A stretch of DNA of 44,100 nt, from contig CALHVK010000046.1 in NCBI GenBank assembly GCA_938039195.1, forward strand, positions 1-44,100, in the 5' to 3' direction. Under the pieces are notes generated by a model. That model was given only the letters and a program-made list of their open reading frames with translations, had not been told where the DNA came from and did not search any database. The translations under genes and the position numbers were made by a program. Numbering within the stretch: the first letter of the stretch is position 1; each line of letters begins with the position of its first letter. This DNA is from an uncultured Carnobacteriaceae bacterium (GTDB lineage: Bacteria; Bacillota; Bacilli; Lactobacillales; Aerococcaceae). This document shows, in pieces, positions 23,910 through 32,151 of the stretch.

Positions 23910-26123
23910 TTATGGTTCACTTATAAATAAGATTTCTAGCAATCGTCCTCTTAATTCGTCGTCTTCATGATGTAAGATATTCATGATTTCATTCGCATTT
24001 TTAGCACCCACTAATCGACGATATAAATAATCTTTAGTTAAGTATGGAAGGTTCGCATTCTTAAGTACTTGGAAGAACGCTTCATTTCGATTGACCGTTT
24101 GTTTCTCACCCACTGCAAACTCAATAGTCGCATTTTTATTTTCCAATTCAACGACAACATTTTGGCTTCCTTGGACATGAATGCGGTGAATTCTGTTTTC
24201 TGGAAGGATGCCTTTATCCCCTTCAACAGCTAATTGGATAGCACCTAACTTCCAATCAACAGATAATGTCGTTACACAACGAGCTCCATCTAAGTCTTCC
24301 ACCATATCAAATGAATGATGAGTTCCCGGGAATACATACCAATCGATCACTTCAGGTAAATCTACCCCCATCTTCACACCAGAACCATCTAATGGAACAA
24401 TCGCTCCTTCTTTGGCAAATACAGGAATCGATTCGATATCACGATAAATATCAAGTACCACATCTCCTGCGTACTCTCTTCCAGTGAAGAAATCGTACCA
24501 TTTTCCTTCAGGGAACCATACTTGAACCTTAGCCGATTGGTAATCTTTGTTCATTGGTTCTGTAATTGGAGCGACCATTAACTCGCTACCGAAGAAGTAT
24601 TGATTGGGCACTCGGTAACTTTCTTCATTTTCTGGATAGAAATAGTACATCGGACTCACAAGTGGTGCGCCCTCTTCATGCGTTGCCACATTCATCGTGT
24701 AAAGATATGGAAGCAATTGGTGTCTTAGACGTAAATAATGCTTCATGATTTCTGCAGTTTGTTTCGTAAAGAACCATGGCTCCTTACTATTAAATGGACT
24801 TCGCGAACTATGAAGTCGTGTAATTGGACTAAAGACGCCATATTGTAACCAGCGAGTTTGTAATTCTTCATCATAATAACCACGCATATGTCCGCCAATA
24901 TCATGACTCCACCAGCTATAACCAATATTAGAGGCTGTTGATGTGAAATAAGGTTGGAATTTAAGGGATTCCCAAGTTACGATAGTGTCTCCAGAAAATC
25001 CAACTGGATAACGATGGCTCCCTGGTCCAGCGTAACGAGACAAGATTAATCCGCCATCTGCTCTCTTACAATTATCGACAAAATGATAGTGGTTCAATAG
25101 CCACAATGGGTCTTGTACCCCTTGCGTGCCTTGTTGCCAGTCAATCCACCAGAAATCAATGCCTTGTTCTTCTAATGGATAATGAACATCTTTAAAGTAA
25201 GACTCTCTAAAACGTGGATTTGCAATGTCAAAAATAGCAGGTTCTTCACTGGCTACATCTAATCCTAGACGTTTGGCTACTGCTGGATACGCATCTTCAT
25301 ACGCTCGAATGCCATCAGCTGGATGGACATTGAGAGAAAGTTTTAATTTCTTATCATGCAGTTTCTTTAATAATTTTTCTGGTTCTGGAATGAGTTCCCG
25401 GTTCCAAGAATAGCCTGTCCACCCACTACCAAAGCGTTCTGGAATCTTCGTGATATGCCAATCCATATCTATGACGCCAACAGCAAGTGGAACTTGTTCA
25501 TCTTCGAAACGTTCAACGAGACTCAAATACTCGTCGGCAGTATAAGGCCAATAGCGGCTCCACCAGTTTCCTAAGGCATATCGTGGTAATAACGGAGTTG
25601 CACCTGTTAAATGATAGAAGTCTCTAACGGCACCTCTATAGTCGTGCCCATACGCAAAGAAGTAAAGATCCACATCACTTTCTTTTTTAATAAAGCCTTC
25701 TTTTTCGTCACTGATGAATCCCTTCGAATCATCTAAAACAGCATAACCACTCTTACTAATAATCCCGTCTTCGAGTTCTATTTCCCCGTCCGCTTCGTCA
25801 AGGGTTCGCGTTGTTCCTTTTAAGGTTTCGATTGGTTCACCAAAGTGCCATCGACTTCCGTAAATCGCAAAGTGCCCTTTTAATTCAATAAATAGATTTT
25901 GATTATTGAATTCGCCTTTGTTATAGCGTAAACGGAAGAACTTCGTATTAATATCTAATAGCTCTGGTGTTTCTGTTGCTTCTACCTCTACTTCACCAAA
26001 GTCTCTGTTTTGGATTAATTGCGTATGTCTATCTTCGAACTGCCCATTTTTTGAATATTCTAAACGAATGAGTTTATCCGTTAGAACGCTGATACGATAA
26101 AAATCTCCTTTAAAAATTTTCAT
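23910..26123 (-). CDS. Glycoside hydrolase family 31 alpha-glycosidase
   Basis: A 737-residue GH31 enzyme with an N-terminal beta-sandwich, a TIM barrel and C-terminal beta domains. The nucleophile region is GIDFWWIDWQQG (Asp328), and the acid/base is in VGFSGDT (Asp379), followed by the family segment GYSWWSHDIGGHM. No signal peptide is present, so it acts on imported sugars in the cytoplasm. Alpha-glucosidase, alpha-xylosidase and alpha-N-acetylgalactosaminidase activities all occur in GH31, and the substrate cannot be fixed here. The ATG at 26123 follows GGAGGT by seven bases and overlaps the DUF624 gene by 14 nt. It is the last gene of the transporter operon. Confidence 0.9.
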   Translation of the reverse strand: MKIFKGDFYRISVLTDKLIRLEYSKNGQFEDRHTQLIQNRDFGEVEVEATETPELLDINTKFFRLRYNKGEFNNQNLFIELKGHFAIYGSRWHFGEPIETLKGTTRTLDEADGEIELEDGIISKSGYAVLDDSKGFISDEKEGFIKKESDVDLYFFAYGHDYRGAVRDFYHLTGATPLLPRYALGNWWSRYWPYTADEYLSLVERFEDEQVPLAVGVIDMDWHITKIPERFGSGWTGYSWNRELIPEPEKLLKKLHDKKLKLSLNVHPADGIRAYEDAYPAVAKRLGLDVASEEPAIFDIANPRFRESYFKDVHYPLEEQGIDFWWIDWQQGTQGVQDPLWLLNHYHFVDNCKRADGGLILSRYAGPGSHRYPVGFSGDTIVTWESLKFQPYFTSTASNIGYSWWSHDIGGHMRGYYDEELQTRWLQYGVFSPITRLHSSRSPFNSKEPWFFTKQTAEIMKHYLRLRHQLLPYLYTMNVATHEEGAPLVSPMYYFYPENEESYRVPNQYFFGSELMVAPITEPMNKDYQSAKVQVWFPEGKWYDFFTGREYAGDVVLDIYRDIESIPVFAKEGAIVPLDGSGVKMGVDLPEVIDWYVFPGTHHSFDMVEDLDGARCVTTLSVDWKLGAIQLAVEGDKGILPENRIHRIHVQGSQNVVVELENKNATIEFAVGEKQTVNRNEAFFQVLKNANLPYLTKDYLYRRLVGAKNANEIMNILHHEDDELRGRLLEILFISEP

Positions 26124-26763
26124 CTTGTGTACCTCCATTGCTTAATTTATATGCCTTTTTAAACATTTTACTCGTTACTTTTACATTTAACAATGCCCAG
26201 ATTGCAAATCCACCAAAAGTGAAAACGTAAATCGCTGTCAATAATCTCTCCGGTGTATTCACACTCATGTACACCACTGCGCAGTTAAATAGAATCAATA
26301 GAATTGCACGTAACGGATCTAAAATACAAACGAAAAAGCTATTGATGACACTGGCTTTTAAACTATTTTCAAATAATCCGATATATGGTAAGAGAATGAC
26401 AATCCCTAATATCACAAGCATTCCAAATGGCGCTAGAAGTAACAATCCATATCCATTCAAGAAGTTTGTATTCGAAAAAATACTGTAGTTCAAAAATAAT
26501 AGAACCCCAAGTACCAAAAGAGCTGCCCAAATTACTGTGGATTGCTTAAAGTTAGATTTAAAAATACGAAAATAATGATAAACAATATCGCTATCATCGT
26601 CCTTTAAAATCCGATGCAGCATCGTATTGAGAGATGTCACAGAAGCACCCATTGTTACAAGAGGAATGCTCGTAATGATAAATAATGTATTTAATAGAAT
26701 CAAATTAGTGATGAGCGTTAGTCCTCTAACAAGTGGCCCATCTATTCGAAATAGTTTTTGCAA
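26110..26763 (-). CDS. YesL-like DUF624 membrane protein
   Basis: A membrane protein of about 217 residues with five or six hydrophobic segments. The family start KLFRIDGPLVRG, followed by ITSIPLVTMGAS, is typical of DUF624/YesL proteins, which sit in glycan-transport loci next to CUT1 transporters. Their role is unknown. The frame is open to an ATG at 26835, but that start lacks a ribosome binding site and its first codons overlap a terminator hairpin at 26787-26826. A TTG at 26763 preceded by GGTGAT (or GTG at 26772) better fits the family's N terminus. The start is therefore uncertain. Confidence 0.75.
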   Translation of the reverse strand: MQKLFRIDGPLVRGLTLITNLILLNTLFIITSIPLVTMGASVTSLNTMLHRILKDDDSDIVYHYFRIFKSNFKQSTVIWAALLVLGVLLFLNYSIFSNTNFLNGYGLLLLAPFGMLVILGIVILLPYIGLFENSLKASVINSFFVCILDPLRAILLILFNCAVVYMSVNTPERLLTAIYVFTFGGFAIWALLNVKVTSKMFKKAYKLSNGGTQDENF

Positions 26764-26786
26764 TGAAATCACCGTACCTATATGAG

Positions 26787-26826
26787 AAAAAGGAAGCGAG
26801 AAAGATTTTTCTTCAATCTCGCTCCC
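26787..26826 (-). terminator. Attenuating terminator between binding-protein and DUF624 genes
   Basis: Minus strand GGGAGCGAGA, 15-nt loop, TCTCGCTTCC (one G-U) followed by five T. It lies 50-90 nt past the binding-protein stop and would lower transcription of DUF624 and GH31 relative to the binding protein. Confidence 0.65.
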
Positions 26827-26877
26827 TCTACTCATTGTATTTTAAACGTTTCAGTTGGGGTATTGGTTAAATTGTGA

Positions 26878-28440
26878 TTATTTAACTTCTTTTTGATAAC
26901 GGTCATATGCGTCTTGTTGAATCTTGATGAATTCATCCAATCCCATATTTTTAAGGTTTGCTAAGTAAGAATCCCATTCTTCTTCAATTCCGCCATCAAC
27001 TACCCATTTAGAAGCTTGTTGTTTTACATAAGAATTGATACTTACGTAAATTGAAGCTAATTTGCTTAGTTCTTCTTGAGAATAGACTACATTAGGGTAA
27101 GCTGGTAAAGCAAATTGTTTTAATTCTTGGTCCATCTTCAATTTCAAACCGTCACCTTGAGTTTGGTCGATTTCTACGCGGCTGTTGATATCGTCGCTCA
27201 CGTATTTAGGTCCAAAGTCACGAAGAGAATGAATCCAAGCATATTCGTCGGCAGATTTACCGTCTTTTGGAGGTAATACTTTATATTTGTCGCCATCTTT
27301 TTCTGTAGCAATTCCAAATGAACCGTAGAAGTTTTGGATACTTGCATCATCAGTATAGAATTTGTCGAACCATTGTAATAATTTAGCAGGGTTCTTCGCT
27401 TTTGTAGTGATTAATAATTCATTACGTCCGTAGTTGTAGTGGTCTGGGTCAGAAGTAACATAGCCTTTTCCGTCAGGACCTTTTATTGCTGGTAATGGAA
27501 CATATTCGCTAGCATGTAATCCAAATGTAGCATCGGCAGTCCAACCACTTGAAACCCCCACTCTAGATACTGATTTATCCATACGTTTTGCAGCACTCAT
27601 AGATGAATCTTCAGTATAAATTTCAGGGTCGATTAAGCCTTTCTTGTATGCGTCATGCATTGCTGCAATCCCTTTTTTATAGCTTTCTTCTGTACGAAGA
27701 TATACAGGTTTTCCATCTTTAACAGACATTTCATAAGTGTTATCTGCACCTAAGCGGTTATTAAATGGCATGATATAAGAGAATGTTGGGTCAAAGTTAC
27801 CTGAACCAAATGGAATTTCATCCGTTGGATCTCCATTTCCGTTTGCGTCTTTATCTTTGAATTCTTGAAGTACTTTTACTAATTCATCGTAAGTTTGAGG
27901 TACTTTTAATCCTAGATTGTCGAGCCATTTTTTATTGATGAATAATTGGTTTGCTACTGTTGGACGCATTGGTAACTTCTTAGGAAGACTATAAATATGT
28001 CCATCAGGAGATGTAATCATCGCTTTTAGTTTTGGTTCTTTTTCCATTGCCTTCGTTAAATTAGGCATGTTTTCTTTAATTAAATCTTCTAGAGGAATAA
28101 ATAAAGATTGGTTTTGCGCAATTTCAGCATCGTTAAATGCGTTTGATCCTAAGAAGGCATCTGGTAGGTCTCCGCTGGCAACTAATACAGATTTTTTATC
28201 TGTCCAGTCTGCAGCAACAAGAGTATCCCAGCTAATTTCAATACCTGCTTCTTTTGCAGAATCATCGATAAATCCTTTATGGTAATCTTCGCCCCAGTCC
28301 GACCATCGAACGGTTGTGATTTTAAAATTCGTTTGATCTGACTTTTCGTCATTTGACTTAGTTGTTGAATTTGAGCAAGCCGCTAGTCCAGTAAGTGTAG
28401 CTGCTGCCAAAAACAAATATTTCATTTTGTTGATTTTCAT
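26878..28440 (-). CDS. Sugar/oligosaccharide ABC transporter substrate-binding lipoprotein (LplA-like)
   Basis: A 520-residue binding protein of the extracellular solute-binding family 1 used by LplABC/Ytc-type importers. The signal peptide ends in lipobox LAAC (Cys21). The mature part has the two-lobed binding-protein pattern, including an acidic DKDANGNGDPTDEIPFG loop that is a common EF-hand-like calcium site in large oligosaccharide-binding proteins. GGAGA precedes the ATG. It follows the two permease genes in one operon. The ligand is probably an oligosaccharide or glycan fragment; identity unknown. Confidence 0.92.
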   Translation of the reverse strand: MKINKMKYLFLAAATLTGLAACSNSTTKSNDEKSDQTNFKITTVRWSDWGEDYHKGFIDDSAKEAGIEISWDTLVAADWTDKKSVLVASGDLPDAFLGSNAFNDAEIAQNQSLFIPLEDLIKENMPNLTKAMEKEPKLKAMITSPDGHIYSLPKKLPMRPTVANQLFINKKWLDNLGLKVPQTYDELVKVLQEFKDKDANGNGDPTDEIPFGSGNFDPTFSYIMPFNNRLGADNTYEMSVKDGKPVYLRTEESYKKGIAAMHDAYKKGLIDPEIYTEDSSMSAAKRMDKSVSRVGVSSGWTADATFGLHASEYVPLPAIKGPDGKGYVTSDPDHYNYGRNELLITTKAKNPAKLLQWFDKFYTDDASIQNFYGSFGIATEKDGDKYKVLPPKDGKSADEYAWIHSLRDFGPKYVSDDINSRVEIDQTQGDGLKLKMDQELKQFALPAYPNVVYSQEELSKLASIYVSINSYVKQQASKWVVDGGIEEEWDSYLANLKNMGLDEFIKIQQDAYDRYQKEVK

Positions 28441-28450
28441 AATATCTCTC

Positions 28451-29347
28451 CTATTCTTTTAGTGCGCCAATCATGACACCCTGATTGAAATATTTTTGGA
28501 CAAATGGATAAAGCAACATAATTGGAGCCGTTGAAATTACAATCGCTGCGTATTTCATCATGTCGGCTTTAATCCGAAGGTCTGATGCAAGTTCCCCTGT
28601 TGCCTGAGATTGCATCATTTGATTACTAATGAGTAATCGTCTTAAGATTAATTGCAATGGTTGCAAGTTTTCTTTTGTTAAGTAAATTAAAGCGTTGAAC
28701 CAAGAGTTCCAAATACCAACCGCTGTCCATAAACCAATTACAGCGATAATGGCTTTTGATAAAGGAACAACGATTTTGAAGAAATAACGAATTGTTCCGC
28801 ACCCATCAATTTGAGCCGCTTCCCACATACCTTCTGGGATGCTGTTGTTGAAGAATGTTCTTGCAACGATAATGTTGTAAGAAGATACTGCAAATGGAAC
28901 CACCATTACCCAGAATGTATCGACAAGTCCTACACTCTTCACTGTTAAGTAAATTGGAATCAATCCACCTGAAACAAACATTGGAACAATGTAGAGAATG
29001 CTGACCCATTTTTTACCAAGTAGGTCGCGTCTAGATAATGCGTATCCAGCAGGGATATTGATTAGTAGTGCAAATAAAGTACCGACTACTGTATATAAAA
29101 TCGTATTGAGATAACTTCTTAAGAACAGTGGTTGTTCAATTAATCGAAGGTATCCGTCTAATTTCCATTCATGAGGAATGAACCAAACTTTACCATTGGC
29201 TACATCAGAAGGATTACTAAAGGAAGCAATCACAACAAACCACAATGGGTAAACGATTAATAATATTAACAAGATTGCAAAACCGTAGATCACTACGTCA
29301 AAAAACAAATCTGATTTTGATTTTCTTGAAGCTTTAAACCATTTCAT
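28451..29347 (-). CDS. CUT1-type sugar ABC transporter permease (YtcP/MalG-like)
   Basis: A 298-residue permease with six membrane segments. The cytoplasmic coupling motif is EAAQIDGCGTIRYFFKIVVP, matching the EAA-X3-G consensus of binding-protein-dependent permeases. The C-terminal YFNQGVMIGALKE end is typical of the YtcP group. GGAGGG precedes the ATG by 11 bases. The gene sits between the LplB-like permease (18-nt gap) and the binding protein (10-nt gap). Confidence 0.92.
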   Translation of the reverse strand: MKWFKASRKSKSDLFFDVVIYGFAILLILLIVYPLWFVVIASFSNPSDVANGKVWFIPHEWKLDGYLRLIEQPLFLRSYLNTILYTVVGTLFALLINIPAGYALSRRDLLGKKWVSILYIVPMFVSGGLIPIYLTVKSVGLVDTFWVMVVPFAVSSYNIIVARTFFNNSIPEGMWEAAQIDGCGTIRYFFKIVVPLSKAIIAVIGLWTAVGIWNSWFNALIYLTKENLQPLQLILRRLLISNQMMQSQATGELASDLRIKADMMKYAAIVISTAPIMLLYPFVQKYFNQGVMIGALKE

Positions 29348-29365
29348 GCTATGACCACCCTCCTT

Positions 29366-30283
29366 TTAAAATAGTCCTGTTTTGGTATATCGTTTAGAAA
29401 ACCAATTGACAGATAATAGAATGATTAAGTTGACTACAGTATTGAATAATCCGATTGCTGTAGAGTAACTATATTGGAAGTTTTGCATCCCAACTTTATA
29501 TACGTAAGTCGAAATCACCTCACTTCCAGCTAGGTTCAATGGATTTTGTAATAGTAATACTTTTTCAAAACCGATACTTAATAAGCTACCGGCTCTTAAA
29601 ATCAAGAGAATCATTGCTGTTGGTAAAAGTAATGGTAAATCGATGTTGAGAATCTTTTGCATACGAGAAGCTCCGTCCATCGTAGCCGCTTCATAATACG
29701 TTGGGTCGATGGCTGATAAAGCTGCTAAGTAAATAATGCTGTCCCAACCGATATGTTGCCAAACATCACTCCATACATAAACGCCAGCAAAACTATCTGG
29801 TTTTGATAATAAGTTTGGCATTGTCCATCCTAGAGACTTAAAGATATTGGCAATCAAACCACTATTTGGTGATAAGAATAAAATAATCATCCCACACATA
29901 ACCATTGTTGAAATAAAGTGTGGTAAATAGGTGGTTACTTGAAAGACCTTTTTGAATTTTCCTGTTCTTAATTGATTACATAAGAGCGCTAGTAAGATTG
30001 GTAATGGGAAACCCACGAGAATGCTATAAATTGAAATCTTTAATGTGTTCATCATCGTTGTTCCGAATTGAACCGAATTAAAGAATTGGGTGAAATATTT
30101 AAACCCTGCCCACGGGCTATTTAAAATTCCATTCGCCGGTGAGTAATCTTTAAAAGCAATCACAAGTCCTAACATTGGGATATATGCAAACATTATAAGT
30201 AAAATAATTGAAGGAAATAGGAGCACATATAAAGGAATGTTGCTTTTTATTTTTCTTTTTTGTAATTGGGTTAAATCTTTCAT
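29366..30283 (-). CDS. CUT1-type sugar ABC transporter permease (LplB-like)
   Basis: A 305-residue permease with six membrane segments and the coupling motif EAATMDGASRMQKILNIDLP. LplB-type features include the GLVIAFKDYSP segment near residue 40. AGGAGG precedes the ATG. It is the first gene of the importer operon, divergent from the kinase gene. No ATPase gene accompanies it, so the importer probably uses a shared MsmX-like ATPase encoded elsewhere. Confidence 0.92.
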   Translation of the reverse strand: MKDLTQLQKRKIKSNIPLYVLLFPSIILLIMFAYIPMLGLVIAFKDYSPANGILNSPWAGFKYFTQFFNSVQFGTTMMNTLKISIYSILVGFPLPILLALLCNQLRTGKFKKVFQVTTYLPHFISTMVMCGMIILFLSPNSGLIANIFKSLGWTMPNLLSKPDSFAGVYVWSDVWQHIGWDSIIYLAALSAIDPTYYEAATMDGASRMQKILNIDLPLLLPTAMILLILRAGSLLSIGFEKVLLLQNPLNLAGSEVISTYVYKVGMQNFQYSYSTAIGLFNTVVNLIILLSVNWFSKRYTKTGLF

Positions 30284-30323
30284 AATTTTCCTCCTGTTTC
30301 AAATTCCTGTCATTATTTTATAA

Positions 30324-30339
30324 AATAAAACGCTTTCTT
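30324..30339 (-). promoter_or_regulatory. Candidate cre (CcpA) site before the importer operon
   Basis: Minus strand AAGAAAGCGTTTTATT keeps the core GAAAGCG and fits the relaxed cre consensus at most positions, missing the leading T and one C. It lies about 40 bp before the lplB-like start, as expected for carbon catabolite repression of a sugar operon. Confidence 0.45.
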
Positions 30340-30439
30340 TATATCACTTTTTCGATAAGTAGTATTCACTATTCAGACAATATTGCTAAATTTATATCAC
30401 TTTTCCGACATCTTCTTAATTCATATCGTTTTTTGACAA
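30340..30439. promoter_or_regulatory. Three direct repeats in the divergent promoter region
   Basis: TATATCACTTTTTCGATA (from 30340), TATATCACTTTTCCGACA (30393-30410) and CATATCGTTTTTTGACAA (30422-30439) share TATC-RY-TTTT-YGA. The first two start 53 bp apart (about five helical turns); the third overlaps the kinase -35 box. Same-orientation repeats of this length are typical AraC-family sites, so they are probable operators for the adjacent response regulator. Confidence 0.6.
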
Positions 30440-30460
30440 CTTTTATGATAGTGTTATACT
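30433..30460 (+). promoter_or_regulatory. Promoter of the two-component system
   Basis: TTGACA (30433-30438), 16-nt spacer, TATACT (30455-30460). Its -35 is inside the third direct repeat, which suggests autoregulation. Confidence 0.75.
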
Positions 30461-30480
30461 TGAGAAGCGAGGTAAAAGTT

Positions 30481-32151
30481 ATGAAACTACATAGTATTCT
30501 ATCTAAAAGACATTCTTTTAAATTTTTCTTTCAAGTATTATTAGTCCTTCTTATCCTCATCACAGTGATCAGTCTCTTAGTCAGTAATGCCACAAGAGAT
30601 TTTATTAAGAATCAAAATATTCAACAATTGACGAGCTCTATTGAGATTTACGCCAATGGACTGAATGATGAAATGCGTTCCGTTGAACGCTTTTTATATT
30701 CAACGGTCACTCATGATCAGGGATTAGATGAACTAAATGAACCACAAAGTTACACGGATTTTGAGAAAACCGTCAAGAAGGTTCAGACCACCTTCAATGA
30801 TTACGAATATCAACACGAAACGCATATGTCGTTTTTGGTGGCTACAGAAGGTACGCATCATTTTCTGAGCGCATCTACTCTCTATATTCCCTATCAAGAT
30901 TACTTATATTTAAAAAACAATATCAATTCGTTCAGAAATAATACGGACGACCGTAAATGGCAAGCAATTATCATTAATGATACGGAATACTTGATTAAAG
31001 TCGTTCATTATAAAGAAAAAACGATTATGGCGGTAATCTCAGCCGACGACATTCTAACGCCTCTTCGAAAACTCAATATCGGAAAGAATGGACATATTTC
31101 ACTGAAAGAACCGAAAAACTTGTCCTCTTCGACTCACTTAATTGAAGCCGATAGCGAACGGACGCAACTCCCTTTTGACATTTACGTGGCGGTTGACTAC
31201 ACAGATGTATTTAAGAGTATCGTTCTTTTCGAAGTCTTTATCGCCATTGTTCCTATTCTCATTGCGATTGCTTCACTCGTGTTGATTATTTTCATTCGAA
31301 ACAGAATGTTGAAGCCAATCACACGGTTAACAGAGCGTCTTTCACGCATTGATGAAACAACGTCGATATACGACATCGCTTCTTCTGAAGGGATTTTGGA
31401 AATCGATACGGCCAATGATAAATTGAGTCAGGTCCTCTTTGATATGCAAGAGTTAAAAATTCGTGAATATCACGCTCAATTAGAATTAAAAAAAGTCGAA
31501 CTGAACTACTTAAAGAGTCAAATTCGACCTCACTTTTATTTGAACATGCTCTCCATGATTCATAGCATGCTTCAAACGGAGAATTATAAACAAATTGAAG
31601 AGTTAACGATTTTAACATCCGACTACTTAAGATATCTCTTCATGGTGAATCAAGACTTTTCACCACTGGATAAAGAAATTCAGCATATTAAGGACTACTT
31701 GGAAATCCAACGCATTCGATACGGCGATAATATCCATTTCGCACTAGAGTTTGATAACGAACTCCATCATGCGTTAGTGCCTTCTTTATTACTACAAACC
31801 TTCATTGAAAATACAATTAAGCACGGTTTCTCTTTCCAAGATGGAATCGCCATTGACCTTTCTATTCAAAAACGAATCGTTGATGAGAAGCCTTATATTG
31901 AAATTTGTGTTAAAGACAATGGCCCTGGATTCTCGACTGAAATTCTAAACAAACTTAAAAATATGGAATCATTAATGTCAGAAGACGGACACCATATTGG
32001 GATTACAAACGCGATTGAACGACTCAATCTTTTATATCCAAATGATTATACGATTACGTTTGAAAATAACGATACCGGAGGCGCTAGAATTGATGTTCTA
32101 GTTCCTTATAAAGAGTCGAAAGGAGATTCTAATGAATATACTACTCGTTGA
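30481..32151 (+). CDS. YesM-type sensor histidine kinase
   Basis: A 556-residue membrane kinase. Membrane helices lie near residues 14-36 and 245-270, enclosing an extracytoplasmic sensor domain of about 205 residues. A HAMP-like linker leads to the His_kinase domain with the phospho-acceptor in QIRPHFYLNML (His351). The ATPase domain contains ENTIKHG, DNGPGF and HIGITNAIERL. This is the YesM/LytS-like class that works with AraC-type regulators. The frame is open to 30433, but the promoter is there; ATG 30481 has GAGGT upstream. It overlaps the regulator gene by 20 nt. Confidence 0.92.
   Translation: MKLHSILSKRHSFKFFFQVLLVLLILITVISLLVSNATRDFIKNQNIQQLTSSIEIYANGLNDEMRSVERFLYSTVTHDQGLDELNEPQSYTDFEKTVKKVQTTFNDYEYQHETHMSFLVATEGTHHFLSASTLYIPYQDYLYLKNNINSFRNNTDDRKWQAIIINDTEYLIKVVHYKEKTIMAVISADDILTPLRKLNIGKNGHISLKEPKNLSSSTHLIEADSERTQLPFDIYVAVDYTDVFKSIVLFEVFIAIVPILIAIASLVLIIFIRNRMLKPITRLTERLSRIDETTSIYDIASSEGILEIDTANDKLSQVLFDMQELKIREYHAQLELKKVELNYLKSQIRPHFYLNMLSMIHSMLQTENYKQIEELTILTSDYLRYLFMVNQDFSPLDKEIQHIKDYLEIQRIRYGDNIHFALEFDNELHHALVPSLLLQTFIENTIKHGFSFQDGIAIDLSIQKRIVDEKPYIEICVKDNGPGFSTEILNKLKNMESLMSEDGHHIGITNAIERLNLLYPNDYTITFENNDTGGARIDVLVPYKESKGDSNEYTTR

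Noticed and set aside
26272..27040. Possible frameshift or second copy of a permease between the binding-protein and GH31 genes
   Set aside because: The intervening frame matches a complete DUF624/YesL-type protein and needs no frameshift.
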